NCBI GenBank assembly: GCA_046351595.1 | Contig: JAXLYE010000012.1 | Coordinates: forward strand, 1 to 64,000 | DNA from: JAXLYE01 sp046351595 | Lineage (GTDB): Bacteria; Myxococcota_A; Polyangia; Palsa-1104; JAEUJZ01 | Direction: 5' to 3' | Length of the DNA stretch: 64,000 nucleotides | Part shown: one piece after another, positions 33,201 to 49,438 of the stretch | Position numbering within the stretch: position 1 is the first letter of the stretch | How the letters are laid out: each line of letters starts with the position of its first letter | Notes under the pieces: model-generated | Told to the model about the DNA's origin: nothing | Database searches by the model: none | What the model saw: the letters and a program-made list of their open reading frames with translations, nothing else | Made by a program: the position numbers and the translations under genes

Positions 33201-35462
33201 ATGAGCAGGGAACCACAGCCCCAGGCCAAGGCCGACGTCCTCATCGTAGATGACAATCCGAACAACCTGCTGGCCCTGGAAGCCATCCTGTCCGAGCTGG
33301 ATGCCAACCTGGTCCGCGCAGGCTCGGGAACCGAGGCGCTCAGGCGGCTCCTCGATCAGGACTTCGCGGTCATCCTGCTCGACATCCAGATGCCGGGCAT
33401 GGACGGGTTCGAGACGGCCACGCTGATCCGTCAGCGCGAGCGCTCGCGCACGATCCCGATCATCTTTCTGACCGCGTTCCCGAGCAACGAGAGCCAGGTC
33501 TTCCAGGGCTACGCCATCGGCGCCGTGGACTTCCTGTTCAAGCCGATCGTACCCGCGACGCTGAAGACCAAGGTCTCGGTGTTCATCGAGCTGTTCAAGA
33601 AGACGCAGGAGATCAAGCGGCAGGAAGCGCTGCTGCGCGAGATCCAGGCGCGCGAGCACGAGCAGCGGCTGACCGAGGCCAAGCAGCGCTGGCAGGCCGA
33701 GCGCCTGCGCGAGAGCAACGAGCGCCTGAAGCTCCTGGCCGATACCGCGAACCGCCTGCTCACCGAGGCGCACCCCGAGGACTTCCTCGGCCAGCTCTAC
33801 GCGCAGATCGCGGCGCACCTCGGCCTCGAGATCTTCCTGCACTACCGCGTCGACGAAAACGGCGGCTCGCTGACGCTCGAGACCGCGGGCGGAGTGTCCT
33901 CGACGCCAGGCACCAGCTACTACCGCCTGAGCTTCGGCCAGGACGGCAGCGGCACCGCGGCGCAGCAGCGCCAGCCCATCGTCATCGAGGACATCCAGGG
34001 CACCTCGGATCCGGGCTCGCAGATCATCCGCAGCCTCGGGGTTTCGGCGTTCGCCAGCTTTCCGCTTTTGGCGCAGAAGCGGCTGATGGGCGTGCTGTCG
34101 TTCGGCACGCGCAGCCGCCCGCGCTTCAAGGCCGACGAGCTGTCGGTGCTGCAGGTGATCTGCGATCAGGTCGCGATGACCATGGAGCGCGCGCGCCTGA
34201 TCGCCGAGCTGCAGCGACGGGCCGAGGAGCTCACCGAGGTCGCGCGGCGCAAGGATCAGTTCCTGGCGATGCTCGCGCACGAGCTGCGCAACCCCCTGGC
34301 GCCCATCGTCAGCGCGCTGGAGGTGCTGCGGCTGCGCGAAGAGAAGGACCCGCTGCACCTGCGCGCGCGCAGCGCCATGGAGCGCCAGGTGCAGCACATG
34401 GTGCGCCTGGTCGATGACCTGCTGGACGTGTCGCGCATCAGCACCGGCAAGATCACGCTGCGGCAGGAGCCGGTGATGCTGGCGGACGTGGTGCACCAGG
34501 CGGTCGAGACCAGCCGGCCGCTCATCACCGAGCGCGGCCACCACCTGGCGCTCGATCTGCCCGACGAGGACGTGCGCCTGTACGCGGACCGCACGCGGCT
34601 CAGCCAGGTCATCTCGAACCTGCTCAACAACGCCGCCAAGTACACGGATCCGGGCGGCGAGATCCGGCTCGCGTGCGAGCGCTCGGGCGACGAGGTGGCG
34701 ATCCGCGTCAGCGACACCGGCATCGGCATGAGCGCGGATCTTTTGCCGCGGGTCTTCGATCTGTTCGTGCAGGCGGACCGCGGCGCCGACCGCGCGCTCG
34801 GCGGCCTGGGCATCGGCCTGACCGTGGTCAAGCGGCTGGTCGAGATGCACGGCGGCACCATCGTCGCGCACAGCGAGGGCCTGGGTCACGGCAGCGAGTT
34901 CGTGGTGCGCCTGACCTGCCTGCCGGCCGCGAGCCCGAGCCAGCCCGAGCGCTCCGACCGCCTCGGCGATCGAGCGGGGGACCGCCTGGGCGAGCGCGGC
35001 GACGAGAGCCGGACCGGCGTGTCCGCGTATGGTCCGCGCACGCGGCCGATGCACATCCTGCTCATCGAAGACAACGACGACATCCGCGGCACGCTGCAGG
35101 ATCTGCTCCGGACGCAGGGCCACAAGGTCGACGCGGCGCGCGACGGCATCGAGGGCCTGGAGCTGGCGACGAGGCGGCCCCCCGAGGTCGCCATCATCGA
35201 CATCGGCCTGCCGCGGCTCGACGGCTTCCAGGTTGCCTCGCGCTTCCGCGCCGAGATCGCCGCTCCTACCGTCCTCATCGCGCTGTCCGGCTACGGCCAG
35301 CCCGAAGACCGCCGCCGCGCCCGCGACGCCGGCTTCGACGCCCACCTGGTCAAGCCCGTGAGCCTGGACGAGCTCTTGCGCGTGCTCGCGCGCGCCGGCG
35401 GACCCCGCGGCATCAGCCAGGGCCCGAGCCCCGCGCCGCCCAGCGACCGCCCGGCTCCTTAG
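33201..35462 (+). CDS. Hybrid histidine kinase REC-GAF-HisKA-HATPase-REC
   Basis: A 753-residue cytoplasmic signalling protein. An N-terminal receiver (about 12-130) has DVLIVDDNPNN and the phosphorylation site ILLDIQMPGMDGF. A coiled linker leads to a GAF-like domain (about 185-340, FLHYRVDENGG to VLSFGTRSRPRF). The HisKA box is FLAMLAHELRNPLAPIVSAL near residue 358; the ATPase domain has SNLLNNAAKYTDPGG and the G-boxes SDTGIGM and GGLGIGLTVVKRLV. A C-terminal receiver (about 616-730) has ILLIEDNDD and IIDIGLPRLDGF. There is no membrane helix. It starts an operon with the poly-HAMP kinase (51-base gap), CheR and CheB, an arrangement common to multi-input phosphorelays. Confidence 0.94.
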   Translation: MSREPQPQAKADVLIVDDNPNNLLALEAILSELDANLVRAGSGTEALRRLLDQDFAVILLDIQMPGMDGFETATLIRQRERSRTIPIIFLTAFPSNESQVFQGYAIGAVDFLFKPIVPATLKTKVSVFIELFKKTQEIKRQEALLREIQAREHEQRLTEAKQRWQAERLRESNERLKLLADTANRLLTEAHPEDFLGQLYAQIAAHLGLEIFLHYRVDENGGSLTLETAGGVSSTPGTSYYRLSFGQDGSGTAAQQRQPIVIEDIQGTSDPGSQIIRSLGVSAFASFPLLAQKRLMGVLSFGTRSRPRFKADELSVLQVICDQVAMTMERARLIAELQRRAEELTEVARRKDQFLAMLAHELRNPLAPIVSALEVLRLREEKDPLHLRARSAMERQVQHMVRLVDDLLDVSRISTGKITLRQEPVMLADVVHQAVETSRPLITERGHHLALDLPDEDVRLYADRTRLSQVISNLLNNAAKYTDPGGEIRLACERSGDEVAIRVSDTGIGMSADLLPRVFDLFVQADRGADRALGGLGIGLTVVKRLVEMHGGTIVAHSEGLGHGSEFVVRLTCLPAASPSQPERSDRLGDRAGDRLGERGDESRTGVSAYGPRTRPMHILLIEDNDDIRGTLQDLLRTQGHKVDAARDGIEGLELATRRPPEVAIIDIGLPRLDGFQVASRFRAEIAAPTVLIALSGYGQPEDRRRARDAGFDAHLVKPVSLDELLRVLARAGGPRGISQGPSPAPPSDRPAP

Positions 35463-35513
35463 TCTTTTTCGTTCTCAAACAGTTCGCGTCTTGAAGTAGC
35501 GGAGAGCCACAGA

Positions 35514-42805
<7,292 letters not shown>

Positions 42806-42886
42806 TCGGCCCAGTCCGCGACCGCATGTAAACACGGGCAGCGATCAGGGAGCGGCAGAGGAGCCGAACAGGAGCCGAATAGGAGG

Positions 42887-43726
42887 ATGAGCAGAGCGAA
42901 GAAGAGCGACGAGCTCGAGCGCCTGGAGATCAACCTCCTGGTCGAGGGGGTCTACCAGCACTACGGGTGCGACTTCCGCGACTACGCCTACGCGTCGCTG
43001 CGGCGCCGGGTGTGGAACGTCGTGCGCTCGGAGCAGCTCGAGACCGTGACCGCGCTGCTCGATCGCGTGCTGCACGATCCGGCGTGCATGGAGCGCTTTT
43101 TGGCGCAGCTCACGGTCAACGTGACGTCCATGTTCCGCGATCCGACGTTCTTCACCGCCTTCCGCGAGCAGGTGGTGCCGCTCTTGCGCGCGTACCCCTT
43201 CATCCGCATCTGGCACGCCGGCTGCTCGACGGGCGAAGAGGTCTACTCGATGGCCATCCTGCTGCTCGAGGAGGACCTTTACCCGCGCTGCCGCATCTAC
43301 GCCACGGACCTCGACGAGATCGCGCTGAAGAAGGCGCGCGACGGCATCTTCCCGCTCGAGCACATGAAGGAGTACGCCGAGAACTACGCGCAGGCCGGCG
43401 GCAAGGCCTCGCTGTCGGACTACTACACGAGCGCCGGCTACGACCACGTCATCTTCCGCCAGAGCCTGCGCCAGAACGTGGTCTTTTCGCACCACAACCT
43501 GGCGACGGACAGCTCGTTCAACGAGTTCAACGTCATCCTCTGCCGCAACGTGATGATCTACTTCAACCCGAAGCTGCAGAACCGCGTGCACGGCCTGTTG
43601 TACGAGAGCCTGCGCCGCTTCGGAGTCCTGGCGCTGGGTCACAAGGAGTCGCTGAAGGGAACCGCGTACGAGCCGCGCTATGAAGAGATCAGCGGGCGCG
43701 AGCGGATCTACAGGAGGCGCGACTGA
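42887..43726 (+). CDS. cheR: CheR-type methyltransferase
   Basis: A 279-residue SAM-dependent methyltransferase that adds methyl groups to glutamates on signalling proteins. The SAM-binding segment is IRIWHAGCSTGEEVYSMAIL, followed by CRIYATDLDEIALKKARDGI, and the family motif FNVILCRNVMIYFNPKLQNR lies near the C-terminus. The N-terminal helical domain starts NLLVEGVYQHYGCDFRDYAY. An AGGAGG motif abuts the ATG at 42887 with no spacer, unusual but workable with the second GGAG upstream. The next gene, a CheB esterase, overlaps its stop (TGATG), so methylation and demethylation activities are coupled. No chemoreceptor is seen; the target may be the poly-HAMP kinase. Confidence 0.93.
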   Translation: MSRAKKSDELERLEINLLVEGVYQHYGCDFRDYAYASLRRRVWNVVRSEQLETVTALLDRVLHDPACMERFLAQLTVNVTSMFRDPTFFTAFREQVVPLLRAYPFIRIWHAGCSTGEEVYSMAILLLEEDLYPRCRIYATDLDEIALKKARDGIFPLEHMKEYAENYAQAGGKASLSDYYTSAGYDHVIFRQSLRQNVVFSHHNLATDSSFNEFNVILCRNVMIYFNPKLQNRVHGLLYESLRRFGVLALGHKESLKGTAYEPRYEEISGRERIYRRRD

Positions 43727-44292
43727 TGGACGCGGAGCTCGTCGTCATCGGCACCTCGCTCGGCGGGCTGAGCGCGCTCGAGGTGCTGCTCGGCGGGCTG
43801 GATCCGGAGCTGCGGCTGGCCATCGCCATCGTGCAGCACCGCAGCGCCGACTCGGACGAGACGCTGATCGAGCTCTTGCGCGGCTACTCGCGGCTGCCCG
43901 TCGCCGAGGCCGAGGACAAGCTGCCGATCGAGCGCGGGCACGTGTACATCGCGCCGCCGAGCTATCACCTGCTGGTCGATGACGCGTACTTCGGCCTGAG
44001 CACCGACGCGCGCGTCTGCCACGCGCGGCCGTCCATCGACGTGCTGTTCGAGTCCGCGGCCGTAAGCTACCGCGAGCGCCTGATCGGCGTGGTCCTGACC
44101 GGCGCCAGCCGCGACGGGGCCGAGGGCGCACGGCAGATCAAGGCGCGCGGCGGCCTGGTCATCGTCCAGGATCCAGAGACCGCCGAGATCGCGGTGATGC
44201 CGGCGGCGGCCCTGGCGGCGACGACGCCGGACCACGTCCTGCGGCTCGAGGACATCGCGCCGTTTCTGAACCGCTGCGGCAAGGGCGGCTGA
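43726..44292 (+). CDS. cheB: CheB-type protein-glutamate methylesterase domain
   Basis: A 188-residue protein consisting only of the CheB catalytic domain. Visible are ELVVIGTSLGGLSALEVLLG (nucleophile Ser in GTSLGG), LAIAIVQHRSADSDETLIEL (His), HVYIAPPSYHLLVDD and LIGVVLTGASRDGAEGARQI (Asp), and then GGLVIVQDPETAEIAVMPAA. No receiver is attached; phosphorylation control may come from the free receivers of the neighbouring hybrid kinase. The start overlaps cheR by one base and has AGGAGG eight bases upstream. It is the last gene of the signalling operon and converges with the next minus-strand gene after six bases. Confidence 0.92.
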   Translation: MDAELVVIGTSLGGLSALEVLLGGLDPELRLAIAIVQHRSADSDETLIELLRGYSRLPVAEAEDKLPIERGHVYIAPPSYHLLVDDAYFGLSTDARVCHARPSIDVLFESAAVSYRERLIGVVLTGASRDGAEGARQIKARGGLVIVQDPETAEIAVMPAAALAATTPDHVLRLEDIAPFLNRCGKGG

Positions 44293-44298
44293 GCGGGC

Positions 44299-44880
44299 TC
44301 AGTCCGTCCAGTGCTTGGCCGGCGTCGGCACCTCGTCGGGCGCGGGCGCCTCGTCCGCGGGGCCCGCGTCGTCCGCCGCCTCGTCTACCGCGTCGTCCGC
44401 GACCTCGTCGGTCTCGTCCGCCGGGGTCGGCTCCGTGGGCCCGGGCTGGCCGGGCAGCGGGCGCGCGCGCGTGCGCAGGAACGCGGCCTCCAGCGCCAGG
44501 TACTGCAGCGCCTCGGCCAGCGCCGCGTGCTCGACGTCGGCCAGCCGGAACGCCCGCCGCACCTCGTAGGCGCCGTCGAAAAGCGCCACGCCGCCGATGC
44601 GCAGCCGCGCCGCCAGCCGCAGCGCCTCCAGCGGATCGAGCGAGCCCTCGCGGCAGACGTCGGCGCGCGCGAGCAGCCACGGGTCGCCGTTCTGCGTCTC
44701 GAGCACGCAGCGCAGCTGCTGCGCCTCGGGCCGGTCGGGGTTCAGCCGGGTGACGAAGGTGAGGCAGAGCTCTTTGGGCAGATCCTGCTCGATGCGGAAG
44801 CGGCCGCGCAGGAACTCCTGCGTCCGGATCCAGGCGGCCGGTGCAGACTCGGGCGACTCGGGCGATGACGGCGCAGACAT
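44299..44880 (-). CDS. Small acidic protein, YbjN/chaperone-like, partner of the hydrolase gene
   Basis: A 193-residue protein. Residues about 20-130 form an alpha/beta domain: RGRFRIEQDLPKELCLTFVT, then CVLETQNGDPWLLARADVCR and LAARLRIGGVALFDGAYEVR, followed by helices DVEHAALAEALQYLALEAAF. This order resembles the YbjN/CesT-type fold of secretion chaperones. The tail (about 140-193) is highly acidic and Pro/Ala-rich (VADDAVDEAADDAGPADEAP). It lies 70 bases downstream of the alpha/beta-hydrolase gene on the same strand and is likely co-transcribed. A chaperone or immunity role for that protein is inference; no signal peptide is present. Confidence 0.6.
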   Translation of the reverse strand: MSAPSSPESPESAPAAWIRTQEFLRGRFRIEQDLPKELCLTFVTRLNPDRPEAQQLRCVLETQNGDPWLLARADVCREGSLDPLEALRLAARLRIGGVALFDGAYEVRRAFRLADVEHAALAEALQYLALEAAFLRTRARPLPGQPGPTEPTPADETDEVADDAVDEAADDAGPADEAPAPDEVPTPAKHWTD

Positions 44881-44950
44881 GGCGGGGGCTCCGGGCAGTG
44901 CGGTTCTGTGCGGGGTCGATTGTACCCGCGAGACGGGCCGGGCGCGGCGG

Positions 44951-46693
44951 CTACTTCACGGGATCCGTGTGCAGCCAGCTCGGGAGCGGCAGGTCGATGG
45001 GGTTGGACTGGCCCCAGTGCTTGCTCGGGCTGGTGCCGTTGAAGCGATCCAGGCCGCCGATGTGGGTGGTGTCCACGCCCATCTGCTGCAGCAGCGGGAT
45101 CAGCTTGTCGGTATTGCCCGAGCCGAGCATGCCCAGGCGCTTCGACAGATCCTCGCGCGGGTTGTAGTGCAGGTGCACCGGCCCCTTGTCGATGTTGAGG
45201 ACGTCGCGGTCCGGCACCGGCAGCATCTGCGAGCCCGTGGTCTGCAGGAACGTCTGGAACCACTTCTTGAAGTCGGCCTCGGTGGTCTGCGCGTTCGGGT
45301 CCTTCTTGCGGTTGTCCTCGAACTTGTCCATGAGGTTGCCGTCGGCGGTCAGCTTGTGCTCGGCGCCATCCTTCTCCATCAACAGCTCGTCGCCGTGCTT
45401 GTTGGCCTGGAGGTAGGCCTGGTAGTTCTCCTCCGAGAACTTGCCGTGCTTGCCGTGCGCGTCGAGGTACTGCGCAAAGCGCACCATGGTCGAGACGTTG
45501 GCGTCGTTGGTGATGTCGTGCCGGCCGATGGCGTCCGCCGGCTTCTCGCCGCCCTTGGCCAGCCCCTCGGCGCCCTGCCGCTCGACATTGAGATCGTAGA
45601 AGTTGTCACCGCCGCCCATGCCGACGCGGATGAACTCACCGACCTCGCTGGTGTGCTTGCCCTTGTCGTCCTTGGTGTTGCTGGTGATGTTGGTGACCTT
45701 GACGCCCTTGGCCTCCAGGATCTTGCGCTCCTGCGGCGTCATGGCCATGTCGACACCGACGATGGACAGGTTGGAGTAGCCCTGGTCCGCGAGCTTCAGC
45801 GCGGTGTAGAAGCTGCTCTGCCCGCCGCCGGAGTGGCCGGTGATCGAGATGAACTGGCTCTTGTCCTTGGCGTCCTTGCCGTTGGCCTTGATGTTCTCGA
45901 GCACCGCCTCGGCGCCCTTGTCCGCGACGGCGCCCGGGCTGTCATAGGTGATCTTCTGCGAGCCCGGGATCGGCTTGCCGTCGTGATCGAACTGCAGGTT
46001 CGACTGGATCGGGATCTCGTGCAGCCGCTTCCAGTCGACCTTGGGCTGGAGCTTGCCGCCGGGGCCGGCCTGCCACTCGATGGCCTGGTCCGCCGCCGCC
46101 GCGTACTGCGTGACCGCCGCGATGTCGCTGACCGCATCGAGCGCCGACATCTGCAGATCCATCTGCTTGTGGAACGTGTGCTTGGCCGGGATGGTGCCCA
46201 GCGGCGTCTTCACGTCCTTGCCCACGGTCACGTTGAGATCGACCTTGGCGTCCTCGGGCGTCGGCGCGTACGCCCCATAGCCGTAGCCCTGGAGGTGCCC
46301 GGCCTTGTCCTTGCGGCCGTTGATCTCGCGGTCGATCTCCTCGGCATCGGTGTTGGTGTTGCGGATGCCGCTCATCGAGGCGCCGGAGTACGGGCTGTGA
46401 TAGCGCCCGTCGTCGGGCTGCGCGGCCGGCTTCTTGGGCGCGACGGCCTTGGGCTTGGACCGGGCCGCGGCGTGCGCGCCGTGGTCGCTCGCGCCGCCGT
46501 CCTTGCTCTCGGCAATCGCCGCCGCGCCGGTGCTCATGAGCACGTCCGCGACCGAGGGCCGATCCCCGTGACCGCCGACGCCGCCGGGCGCCGCGGCCGG
46601 CGCGAACGGGCCCTTCGCCGCCTCCGGACCCGCGGGCCGACGAACCGCGCTGTGCCCCTCGGCCTGACTGTCGCTCTGGCTCTCATAGATCAT
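44951..46693 (-). CDS. Alpha/beta-hydrolase fold protein, possible secreted lipase effector
   Basis: A 580-residue protein from ATG 46693. The first 130 residues are low-complexity with Gly/Pro/Ala. The central region has a GxSxG nucleophile in FISITGHSGGGQSSFYTALK (Ser about residue 307), followed by SIVGVDMAMTPQERKILEAK, consistent with a lipase or esterase with the alpha/beta-hydrolase fold. Other segments (KHTFHKQMDLQMSALDAVSD; DFKKWFQTFLQTTGSQMLPV) are not assigned. There is no signal peptide. Size, fold and the adjacent chaperone-like gene resemble type VI lipase effectors (Tle), and a type VI-like operon lies 13 kb away, but this link is inference. The catalytic Asp/His cannot be fixed by eye. 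Confidence 0.6.
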   Translation of the reverse strand: MIYESQSDSQAEGHSAVRRPAGPEAAKGPFAPAAAPGGVGGHGDRPSVADVLMSTGAAAIAESKDGGASDHGAHAAARSKPKAVAPKKPAAQPDDGRYHSPYSGASMSGIRNTNTDAEEIDREINGRKDKAGHLQGYGYGAYAPTPEDAKVDLNVTVGKDVKTPLGTIPAKHTFHKQMDLQMSALDAVSDIAAVTQYAAAADQAIEWQAGPGGKLQPKVDWKRLHEIPIQSNLQFDHDGKPIPGSQKITYDSPGAVADKGAEAVLENIKANGKDAKDKSQFISITGHSGGGQSSFYTALKLADQGYSNLSIVGVDMAMTPQERKILEAKGVKVTNITSNTKDDKGKHTSEVGEFIRVGMGGGDNFYDLNVERQGAEGLAKGGEKPADAIGRHDITNDANVSTMVRFAQYLDAHGKHGKFSEENYQAYLQANKHGDELLMEKDGAEHKLTADGNLMDKFEDNRKKDPNAQTTEADFKKWFQTFLQTTGSQMLPVPDRDVLNIDKGPVHLHYNPREDLSKRLGMLGSGNTDKLIPLLQQMGVDTTHIGGLDRFNGTSPSKHWGQSNPIDLPLPSWLHTDPVK

Positions 46694-47059
46694 CGAGCAC
46701 CTGCCTGATCCTGGATATCGGTCGACCCGCCGAGAGGTTGTGAGTGAAATCAGCTCGGCGGCCCAACGCGGCAGAACGCCTGCGGTTTGCGCCGCAGCGG
46801 GTCGGGTCCTCCGGATGCAGCAACCGAGTGAGCCGCTGAGCGGCCTTGGGGCTGGCTGCGGTCCGCGGTGCGACCGTGCCGCACAGAAACGGCGCTTGGC
46901 ACACGCGGTCGGGTGGCCGCTCACTCACCAGCCGCACCGCCCCGGACCGTCGGCTCGGCGACGGGCTCTATGTCTCGGGGCGAAATATCGATTTTCTCTG
47001 CTGGCCCGATCCGGCCACGGGTGTGATATCCCGTCTCTACACGACGAGAGGAGTGCAGG
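46694..47059. promoter_or_regulatory. Divergent intergenic region
   Basis: About 365 bases separating the hydrolase gene (minus) from the acyl-CoA synthetase (plus); it must hold both promoters. Close to the synthetase start, TCTCTACACGACGAGAGGA can form a small hairpin around the ribosome-binding site (GAGGAG at 47048-47053). No clear -35/-10 pair was found. Confidence 0.35.
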
Positions 47060-48640
47060 ATGTCGCGCGGTCCGTCAACGCTCGATCGGATCTTTGAGGA
47101 ACGCACCAGCCAGCTCGCGGACAAGGCGGCGCTGGTCTTCCGGGGGACTCCGACGAGCTTCTCTGCGCTGTACGCCCGCGCGGCCGAGGTCGCAGCGGCG
47201 CTGGCACGCGACGGTCTGGGTCCGGGGACGCGCCTGGCGACGCTGGACAAGAACCACGCCGCGCACTTCGAGCTGCTGTTCGGCGCGGCCAAGAGCGGCG
47301 CCGTGCTGGTTCCCATCAGCTTCCGTCTGAGCGCTCTCGAGATCGAGTACATCCTGAACGACGCTCGCCCGGCGATCCTGTTCGTCGGGCCTGAGCTCGA
47401 GGCCCTGGTCGAGGGCATACGCCCCCGGCTCAAGCACCCGCTGCGCCTGATCGTCCTGAATCAAGAAGGCAGCGACGGATATAGCGGATGGCGGCGCACC
47501 GGCGGGGCCGAGCCCGCAGCGGCCGGGCACGCAAGCGCGCCGCACGGAACGGGAGATGCGGACAGCCCGCTGCTCCAGATGTACACCAGCGGCACCACGG
47601 GACACCCCAAAGGGGTGCTCCTGAGCCACCGCAACCTCCTGGGTCTGCTGGAGCGCTCCAGCCAGCACATGGGGACGTGGCACAGCGACGATGTGAGCCT
47701 GCAGGCGATGCCGCTGTTCCACATCGGCGGCACCGCCTGGGGGCTCATCAGCCTGTACTGCGGCGCCACGGTCCACCTGCTGCGGGACGCGGATCCGGGC
47801 GTCATCCTGAAGGAGATCGAGACCCAGCGTGTGACCAAGGTCTTCCTGGTCCCGGCGCTGATCCTGTTCCTGCTGCAGCATCCACGTTTTGCGCACACAG
47901 ACCTCAGCACGCTGCGCCACATCCTGTACGGAGCCAGCCCCATCACGGAGTCTCTGCTGAGTGAGACGCTGCAGCGCTTCCCGTGCGAGCTCGGACAGGT
48001 CTACGGACTGACAGAGACGTGCGGGACCATCGCCTACCTGGATGGTGCTGCTCACAAGAGCGGGAGCTCGCAGCGCATCCGATCCTGCGGACGGCCGCTG
48101 CCCGGCATCGACATCCGTGTCGTCGACGCCACTGGCCAGCCGCTGCCCGCCGGCGCGATCGGGGAGGTCGTCTGCCGCAGCGAGCAGAACATGCAGGGGT
48201 ACTACAACTACCCGCAGCTCACCGCGGATGTGATCAAAGGCGACTGGCTGTACACGGGAGACGCAGGGTACTTCGATGAGGACGGGTACCTGTACATCCA
48301 CGATCGCGTCAAAGACCTGATCATCTCCGGTGGTGAGAACATCTATCCGGCGGAGGTAGAGAGCGCGCTCACCGCGCACCCGGCCGTCGCGGATGCGGCG
48401 GTCATCGGGATTCCCGATGATCGCTGGGGAGAGTCGGTCCTGGCCTTTGTAGTCTGCAAGCCCGGGAACACGGTAACGGAGCCCGAGCTGCTGTCTGCTG
48501 CCCGTACCCGGCTCGCCGGCTACAAGGTCCCGCGCGCCATTCAGCTCGTGTCCTCGCTGCCGCGGAATGCGTCGGGGAAGCTCCTGAAGCGCGAGCTGCG
48601 CCGGCCGTATTGGGAAGGCCAGGCGCGCCAGGTTCATTAG
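47060..48640 (+). CDS. Acyl-CoA synthetase (AMP-binding, class I adenylate-forming enzyme)
   Basis: A 526-residue enzyme that activates a carboxylic acid to an acyl-AMP and then an acyl-CoA. The P-loop-like motif is LLQMYTSGTTGHPKGVLLSH, the A5 motif is LGQVYGLTETCGTIAY, and the C-terminal hinge region reads GYLYIHDRVKDLIISGGENI followed by YPAEVESAL; the catalytic lysine lies near the end (NASGKLLKRELRRPYW). Length is standard for medium/long-chain fatty acid or aromatic acid CoA ligases; substrate not resolvable. ATG 47060 has a GAGGAG site six bases upstream. It is not in an obvious operon. Confidence 0.93.
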   Translation: MSRGPSTLDRIFEERTSQLADKAALVFRGTPTSFSALYARAAEVAAALARDGLGPGTRLATLDKNHAAHFELLFGAAKSGAVLVPISFRLSALEIEYILNDARPAILFVGPELEALVEGIRPRLKHPLRLIVLNQEGSDGYSGWRRTGGAEPAAAGHASAPHGTGDADSPLLQMYTSGTTGHPKGVLLSHRNLLGLLERSSQHMGTWHSDDVSLQAMPLFHIGGTAWGLISLYCGATVHLLRDADPGVILKEIETQRVTKVFLVPALILFLLQHPRFAHTDLSTLRHILYGASPITESLLSETLQRFPCELGQVYGLTETCGTIAYLDGAAHKSGSSQRIRSCGRPLPGIDIRVVDATGQPLPAGAIGEVVCRSEQNMQGYYNYPQLTADVIKGDWLYTGDAGYFDEDGYLYIHDRVKDLIISGGENIYPAEVESALTAHPAVADAAVIGIPDDRWGESVLAFVVCKPGNTVTEPELLSAARTRLAGYKVPRAIQLVSSLPRNASGKLLKRELRRPYWEGQARQVH

Positions 48641-48913
48641 GCGCGCCCACCTGCGCCCTGCACCTACTCTCTGCGCCTGCGCTCCTCGGGAGAGCGTCCT
48701 GGTCCGGTCTGCAACAGCCGCGTAACCCGGCGACTCTGCTGCGCTCTCCGTCCCGGCTGGCAAGCAGTGGCGGACTTGTGCGAAACTATCGAAGGCGCGC
48801 AAGCCCCCGATTAAGGTGACATTACTCACCCTGCGCGCCTGACATCCAAGAGCGGCTGTGCGGCTGCGAGTCCCTCCGCGCAACCGCTCGGCGTACGCAG
48901 AGCGGAGCCCAGG

Positions 48914-49438
48914 ATGACGTTTGTTCGTACCGTGGTAGACAGGAGTTACCTGCTGGGCGCCTCTCTTGGCGAAGGAGGCATGGGCGCGGTCTTCCAAGCG
49001 ACCTCCCTCCTTTCTCAGGAAGTGCTCGCGCTCAAGCTGGTCGCTCCGTCGCTGAACGCAGCGCGCGAGCCGCTCTCCGAGAGCCGCTTCGCCGCGGATC
49101 TCGACGTACGCATGGCGCTGGCGCGAGAGTTCCAGACCCTGGCGTCGCTGCACCACCCGAACGTCATCCGCGTACAGAGCTACGGTTTCGATGAGCGGCT
49201 GGGCTCCTACTTCACGATGGAGCTCCTCAATCAGCCGCAGACCATCCTGGATGCCGCGGCCGGACGGACCGAGGCCGAGCGCTGTGAGCTCCTGGCGCAG
49301 CTGCTGCGCGCGCTCACATACATCCATCGCCGCGGGGTGATCCACCGCGACCTCAAGCCCTCTGAGGTCGCCACCGAGCGAGGAGCGCCAGAAATCGTTC
49401 CGAGCCGAGGGGCTACGAGCAGGTCGTGGCGGCGGTGA
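48914..49438 (+). pseudogene. Second Ser/Thr protein kinase truncated after HRDLKP
   Basis: A 174-residue frame from ATG 48914. It has the N-lobe and the start of the C-lobe of a kinase: YLLGASLGEGGMGAVFQATS, VLALKLVAPSLN (Lys), MALAREFQTLASLHHPNVIR (Glu) and THIHRRG-like YIHRRGVIHRDLKP (Asp). After HRDLKP the sequence becomes SEVATERGAPEIVPSRGATS and stops; the Asn, DFG and the whole C-lobe are lost. Its end overlaps the stop of the convergent large gene by 26 bases, so the kinase gene seems to have been cut by a join with foreign or rearranged DNA. The break lies at the same motif as in the kinase at 21639. Cannot be catalytically active. Confidence 0.72.

Noticed and set aside
33198..35345. 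715-residue minus-strand open frame opposite the hybrid kinase
   Set aside because: Composition is His/Arg/Leu/Asp-biased, with no domain, and it lies fully antisense to an unambiguous gene.
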